From the NCBI GenBank assembly GCA_905160935.1, contig CAJHZI010000414.1:743001-807000 (forward strand): 64,000 bases of DNA, written 5' to 3'. Position 1 is the stretch's first letter. Each line of letters starts with the position of its first letter. The DNA is from Enchytraeus crypticus. Taxonomy: Eukaryota; Annelida; Clitellata; Enchytraeida; Enchytraeidae. A model generated the notes under the pieces. That model was not told where the DNA came from, made no database searches, and saw only the letters and a list, made by a program, of their open reading frames with translations. Of this stretch, positions 58,450 to 64,000 are shown one piece after another. The position numbers were made by a program, and so were the translations under genes.

Positions 58450-58870
58450 AAATATTCTTCCTAGTGGAAATGTTATTCAAGATAATATGCACACTTTTAA
58501 TTCCACATATTTCAATAAAGCGTGAACTAATTTATGAAATTAATGTCTTAATCTGTGCCTTGTTTTTCCTTGAGTTAGCCAACTATTCTTCTTCTTTAAG
58601 TGCCATGGTCATATTCCTCCATATGTCTCTGTTCATTGTTGCTCTGATCATCTCTGTTTCAGTTAACTGCATCCATTTGCTAAGACTCTTAATAAACGTC
58701 ATTCGTTGTCGACCCTTGCATCTTTTCTATTATTCTTGTCACTACGGTATTTTCAACTATTTTGTTCCGCATAATGTGTCCGAAAAATTTCATCTGTTGT
58801 CGTATTCGGTTCAAAAGGTCACGACAAGTTGACATTCTTTGTAGAACATCATCATTTTTAACGTGGTCTT
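58450..58870 (-). mobile_element. LINE 3' end, antisense
   Basis: The reverse strand reads RIRQQMKFFGHIMRNKIVE, then a SLSKWMQLTETEMIRATMNR segment and RDIWRNMT, with at least one frame change. This is the typical C-terminal region downstream of a LINE polymerase. It is related to, but distinct from, the 19157-19575 family. Confidence 0.85.
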
Positions 58871-58914
58871 TATATAGTATATAGAGGGACCTATAGCCTA
58901 CTATAGGCCCCTCA

Positions 58915-59215
58915 AGTGAACACGCAATATAGCGAAATGATCAACTATGTTGATATCCATAACTTTTAATACAACAATCAATCAATCAATAAGAATTTAA
59001 CGTCCGGTACCTCACCATAAGGGAATGTCAGGGACGTCTTTCATGTTTAAACCGTTAGACAATTTACACCATTTACCGTATAACCAGTAGAGTGAATGTT
59101 CGAGATTTTATTCCCAGATCAGCGCAGCTTGGATTCGAACCCACTAGGGTTCAATTCACTTCAGGATCTGTCATTTAAAAGTTCATGACGTTACCTCTAC
59201 GCTACTAAGACATTC
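58915..59215 (-). mobile_element. SINE family D with an extra family-C-like tail
   Basis: 'gcgaaatgatcaactatgtt', 'aatttaacgtccggtacctc', 'aagggaatgtcagggacgtc', 'gattcgaacccactagggtt' and 'acttcaggatctgtcattta'. The 'ttaacgtccggtacctcacc' block between the two halves of family D is shared with 61985-62045 and family C. Confidence 0.82.
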
Positions 59216-59465
59216 AATATGGCATTCATATAATGGGACATTCATATAGTAGGACTGAGATGACTCTCAGACTGATTGCTTTGTCGCACTAATTTCATAT
59301 TGCTCTATATATTCCTGGATGACAGTAGCACTCTGAGTGTATGTGTGTTTTTTATTGTTGTTATTTAGGATTCTAACTCGTGGTGTCAATGCACCCTTCT
59401 GTCAGAAACTTTCATTTAAAGTTTCGTATGATTACCAATAAAGTATTAACAAATTGAGCTAGACC

Positions 59466-59642
59466 CAGTGGTTAAAGTGGAATTAAGAGCTAGGGGAACA
59501 GTCAGAATTTTTCTGTCCCCCAGTAATGCATTTTACATGTCTCGTAGTATTTAATATGGGGCCCCTCTCAGGGGAATGCACCTCAGAAATACTAGAGCTA
59601 GTGGAACCGAGTCCTCCTGCTTTCCTCCCACTTTAACCGCTG
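59466..59642. mobile_element. Small hAT-like MITE
   Basis: Left end CAGTGGTTAAAGTGGAATTA; right end in reverse CAGCGGTTAAAGTGGGAGG. Flanking 8-mers GCTAGACC and GTTAGACT agree at 6 of 8 positions. 177 bp, non-coding. Confidence 0.78.
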
Positions 59643-59719
59643 GTTAGACTTGCAATTTTGCTACAAAGGTAGAATGGTGATAAATTCTATGTGTCATATT
59701 TAATTGCTAAGAATATAAT

Positions 59720-59828
59720 AGGGGATTGACTGATGATAAGGCGTGGGATAGAGAGGATTGGAGAAAGTCTATTCGTATCCCGACCCTGGTTAAATTGGGA
59801 TTTAAGGGAAGATGGTGATCATGATGAT
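59720..59828 (+). mobile_element. SINE family A, 5'-truncated
   Basis: 'aggggattgactgatgataa', 'gtgggatagagaggattgga', 'tcccgaccctggttaaattg' and 'ggatttaagggaagatgg'. Confidence 0.85.
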
Positions 59829-60074
59829 TTAATTTCTAAGAAATAATTTGTAAAATAATTTTTGGCAATGCCTGCTAGCTAATAAATTTGTATTTTTTAT
59901 TAATCTGATTGTCCTTGTCTTATGTACAGTGATTATATTTAAACCAGACAACTTTCATTTCTTATTTACATTTGTTTTCATTTTACTTATTATGTCTATA
60001 TTGGGCTGCAGAATCTTTATTATCCTAAAATTGATATGATGCCGTTTTTGATTATATTAAATTATAATAATAAT

Positions 60075-60320
60075 AATAATAACACATTATAGTGAAATGA
60101 TCAACTACGTTATTATCTATCACTTTTAATACAACATGTTAAATTCGTTAGGCAATTTTGTCCATTTTCCGTGTAGCCAGTCCAGTGAATGTCCGAGATT
60201 TTACTCTCAGATCAGCACGACTGGGATTCGAACCCACGAGGGTTCAATTCACCTCGGTGTCTATCATTTAAAACTTCATGACGTTATCTACACCTCTAAC
60301 CATTGCGCTATTGAGACATT
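60075..60320 (-). mobile_element. SINE family D, full-length antisense copy
   Basis: 'atagtgaaatgatcaactac', 'gccagtccagtgaatgtccg', 'gggattcgaacccacgaggg', 'cacctcggtgtctatcattt' and 'aaccattgcgctattgagac', the exact reverse order of 21560-21805. Confidence 0.9.
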
Positions 60321-60558
60321 GACCATGTAACAAATATTTTGCAAAAAGATTATGCTTTCACAAATACGTAGTCTGTTATTTTGATTTTGTGTATCTGAAA
60401 GGTTCTAAATATCAAAATAGGTGGATTGCCTAAATGATTCAATTAAACTTCTTATCGTCTTAGATTGTGTTAGAGTTTTTATATCTTTAGAAGAGCAACT
60501 TATAGAATTTATTATGTCTTTAGGTATTTTTATAGTGATTTTTTAAGTAAAGGATATT

Positions 60559-63500
60559 ATGAGGGTTCGCTGTCGCCTACTTATTAATTGTTGTCGTCAG
60601 AATCTTGACAGTTTTAATGAAGAGAGCACGTCTGTCGACTCCCATGTAGAATTGTATTTTTGCTCTTCAGAGGCACCTCAGGTAATTTATTTATTAGTAT
60701 TGTAAGTTATTATGTGTATTGAATTGAGCAAATCGACATTTAAAAATTAAATGTGAAACAATTTCCTGAAAATATAGCTTCTAAGATTATGATATAAAAT
60801 CAAAGGCTAAAACGCCAAGAACTCTTTTGCATACTTAATATACAACTCAGCATACAGTATGTGACTTGTTTCAATCCTTAAGTCTTTCTTCCTAAAATGC
60901 TTGAAATCAAATTATGTTTATTGTTGTACTAGTGCTACTCTGTACTCGGAAATATTTTAGTAAGTGCAGTAACTTATTAATGTGTTTGATCAACAATGCA
61001 ATATTCCAATAAATCATTGTAGTAGTTGATATCTAAGAGAACATAAATTTGAACTAAGATTTGGTTATATCACTGTTTCTCTATATACATAATGTTAATT
61101 AGTCATATACTATGATACTAATGTAGATTATCGTGACTGCAATGTGGGTAAAAAAATGTGATGTTGATTACATTACTAATTTGAAGCTAAAGTGTAATTT
61201 GCCTGTGAAAACTCTTTAGAAGTACAATTAATTGATCGTGCTTGTAGATGATGTTTGTACTGTTAAGGATCTGGATGAAGCAGAGAAGGTTTTTGTGTCC
61301 GAGGTCTTCTCTGGATGTATTCGCTTTAAGGCAGTACTCAACGTTGTTGTCAGCAGCTTCTATAACACAGATGGAGCCACTGTACTTGATTCTGAGCGCA
61401 ATCTTTACAACGGTTGGTTTTGATGATATAAATAAATATAGTAATTTTGAAGAAAAGTAAAATTTTATAGAGTAGTTTCTATAGATAAAAATTTCATCTT
61501 TTATAATTAGCTATTATAAATAAAAATGTGTACAACAAATAATTAGAAATAATTTATTATAATGAGATATTTTAATAGATAAACTATCATAATAATCATT
61601 CAGTAATTATTGCATATTTATGTATCATTAAAAAATAATTTAAAATTCTATAGTATATACTTTAAAAAAGCAAATGTTAATGTCAGTTGCCTCACTTGAA
61701 AGTAATGTTGGTGATGGGCGAGACCAGGATTTGAACCGTGCACATTGTGATCTGTGGTCGAATGTCTTATCGACATCGCCACTGGAGCCTGCTGCAATGA
61801 TTTTGCGGTGCTTTAATTATTGGAAGAATTGACATGCAGCTGAAGCTAATTAGTGAAGGATGTTAAAACTATCCTTATCCAGGATTTAATGTCATTTACT
61901 CGTAAAATGTTTGTTCTCCTATCACTATTTCTGTCTCTTTCTAGTGTTCTGGCTAGTCGCAGTTCCAAGGTACATATCAGTAAATCAATCGATCAATAAG
62001 AATTTAACGTCTGGTTCCTTGCCATAAAATAATGTCAGGGACGTCTCTTGCAGCCTCTACACAAACAGGCGCCAAAGCACCACACGATGACGACTGAGTA
62101 CACAGAGACCACAAGAGAAAACGAGATCAAAACAGTGAAAAACAAACAAGTTAAAAACAGTGTAAATCCAAGATCTAAGGCAAGCGGATCAAAATTTAGA
62201 CCTATGGCAGAAATAGGTGGGTTTTAGATTGCCAAGGAAAGTACCATTGCAATTACTAGTTCGAAGATATTGTGTTGTGACAGTGAGTTACGTATTGTCG
62301 GAGCAGAAAACTGAAAGATCATCTGCCCATGGCAGATTTAATGCTTGGTAGAGTGAGAAGGTTTTTACTAGAGGAATAAGGACTATGAGAGGGTTGATAG
62401 ATTGATAAAAGATCAGATAGATATGATGGTTTACCATAATTTCGACCTTTGAAGGTCAAGGAAGCTATCTTGAATTTTATTCGGAGACTGGACGCCATTG
62501 CCATTTCTTAAAAAGACAAATGTGGGATTTGAATATTTTTACCTTACAGACGACTCGAGAAAGAGAATTCTGTACGTGTTGGAGATGAATTAGAGAGGTT
62601 TTCGGGAGATCATTCAGCAGTGAGTTACAGTAATCAAGTTTAGAATGGAAAAGCACATTAGCTATTACAGTGGCAGAATTGATATCAAGGATACCAATAT
62701 CATATTCATACTCAAGAGTCCAATATCACTCTTCTTTAAGTTCACTCCATAGTTCAAATAGTTAATTCCTTCACAAGGCCCATGTCTGGGGCTATAGGCT
62801 TCTGATGTGGTTTCCTATTGCCTTCCTCATTTCTTGCTTGATCGCCTCTTATGAAACGTTCTGATAACGGTTGGTCTATTATTTAGTGTCCCGTACAAAA
62901 CACTATTATATTGCTATTTATTGCGAAAATATTTGCTCTTTAAATTTATGCGATATAGAATAATTAATTTTTTTTGTAAATGTTTAATGGGAATGCAGAT
63001 ATATATGGGTTATCTTTGTGCAGTGCTTACCTACCTGACTATCATAAGGCTGAGTGAGCTTGGAGTAGAAAAGTTTATGCGATTTGTGCGCTCTCAAAAT
63101 GCAAATAAAATGATGAAGGTACAGAACTTTTTTACTCGGTGCATGTATTATATATTCAAGCAATTAAGTGTTTCTTTCTTCTACAAATCTTGTATAGCAA
63201 AATGTCATTCACAGAGATTAAAGAATTCCTAATTGCATATTGTTATTAAATATAAGTATACTCTGCTATAGCTGCTAATTATGGTATTACCAAACAGAGA
63301 TATGGCTCTTTTATGGTATCCTCTTTCGTGTTGTAATTTGTTTAAGTAACTACATGCACGTTCCTATTGTTTGTATAATCTGCGCTGTGATGAACAAATA
63401 AACGATACTAAACAAAAAAAATATCATTGCTGATTATAATAATATTTAAGAAGTTGCTAAGCTATAAATGCCAATTAATTACAACTGATCTTACATTAAA

Positions 63501-63844
63501 ATTAGATTTGTATTCGATACTGAAGATCCTTTGACAGTGATTTCACATATTTACTAAAAGGATAATTATTTGTTTCAAAAAGTTTAATTCCATAGGAAAT
63601 ACTAAAGAATAATTTTTTAAAGACATTATTAACCAAATTCAAAAAATAAATAATTTTGATTGATTTGACCCTTTTGTACTTATATGTCATTTTGTTTTAG
63701 TTCAGCCTTTTACTTTTTGATTGATTTTCAGTTCTTTGAATTCTTTCTAGTGGAGGACAGGATTAGAACATGGATGAGGGACGAATGGAACTCTTTGTTC
63801 GATTGTAGATTTGTCGATGCCAATCTAATTGAGCCATTACTTCG
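60559..63844 (+). CDS. CFAP99: CFAP99-like cilia- and flagella-associated protein, 5' exons
   Basis: Exons 61248-61412, 63024-63118 and 63732-63844 join in phase and read KVFVSEVFSGCIRFKAVLNV, SSFYNTDG...SERNLYN, VLTYLTIIRLSELGVEKFMR, FVRSQNANKMMK, FFEFFLVEDRIRTWMRDEWN and IEPLLR. This pattern (FSGC-R---VL--VV-SFY, RNL, Y---RL-ELG, F---V-SQ, KM, W--DEW, I-PLLR) is what I recall of the N-terminal region of CFAP99, an axonemal protein of unknown mechanism. The gene runs off the right edge. A candidate first exon, 60559-60681 (ATG, MRVRCRLLINCCRQNLDSFN start, donor CAG|gtaatt), ends in phase 0, whereas the exon at 61248 needs one carried base. Therefore either another exon or donor is missed, or this first exon is wrong. 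Confidence 0.75.
61668..61800 (-). mobile_element. SINE family B, antisense
   Basis: 'aatgtcagttgcctcacttg', 'gaccaggatttgaaccgtgc', 'gatctgtggtcgaatgtctt' and 'cgacatcgccactggagcc'. In the CFAP99-like intron. Confidence 0.85.
61980..62910 (-). mobile_element. Unclassified repeat-rich intron segment
   Basis: Begins with the 'agaatttaacgtctggttcc' and 'aatgtcagggacgtctcttg' block shared with 58985-59045. It ends with a segment shared with 22335-22610 (from about 62800). The middle (62060-62700) has a long non-coding body that may belong to one element. Family and orientation are uncertain. Confidence 0.5.
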
Positions 63845-64000
63845 GTAAGTTGTTGCTCAGAATTTATTAGGCATTTGAATGTCCAAAACTAATAACTTAA
63901 TAAGTTTATATAATGTGCAGTATAAACATTTGAAATAGCTATATTATTTAGGAATTTTGGTAATATATTCTAACCGGAATGTGATATATAAACTGGAGAA

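Overview
This is eukaryotic nuclear DNA from a metazoan, probably a marine invertebrate. It is AT-rich, with small phase-consistent exons, GT-AG introns of a few hundred bp to about 2 kb, and dense SINE, LINE and DNA-transposon debris. I could not place the phylum.

Four protein-coding genes lie on the + strand, and each was rebuilt exon by exon with matched splice phases. (1) 1226-12701 is the 3' part of an SLC9A-type Na+/H+ exchanger: the last membrane helices with the family's YGGLRG motif, the start of the cytoplasmic regulatory region and a polar tail; its 5' exons are off the left edge. (2) 29963-42870 is a compact plakin of 664 residues: a spectrin-repeat/SH3-like plakin domain joined almost directly to plakin repeats, with no actin-binding domain or rod seen. 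(3) 45915-52904 is a complete LMAN2/VIP36-type cargo lectin of 339 residues. (4) From about 61 kb to the right edge are the 5' exons of a CFAP99-like ciliary protein. The genes share no obvious pathway, and their collinearity is probably incidental.

Between the genes lie 13-30 kb (NHE 3' flank to plakin start), 43-45.9 kb and 53-60.5 kb. These hold a piggyBac copy bounded by TTAA (14936-16507), a hAT-type element with an 8-bp target duplication (56785-57510) and two smaller hAT-like MITEs. They also hold fragments of at least three LINE types, several tRNA-derived SINE families, two copies of a 5S-rRNA-derived SINE, and long TA and CT simple repeats.

The most notable pattern is that many minisatellites in the exchanger and plakin genes are built from the splice junction they abut. 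Exon end plus donor, or acceptor plus exon start, is repeated in tandem into the intron. Seven junctions show this (acceptors at 1226 and 35397; donors at 1347, 11625, 33299, 40950 and 42123). I infer a recurrent local process that creates arrays of decoy splice sites. This is the best candidate here for something undescribed.
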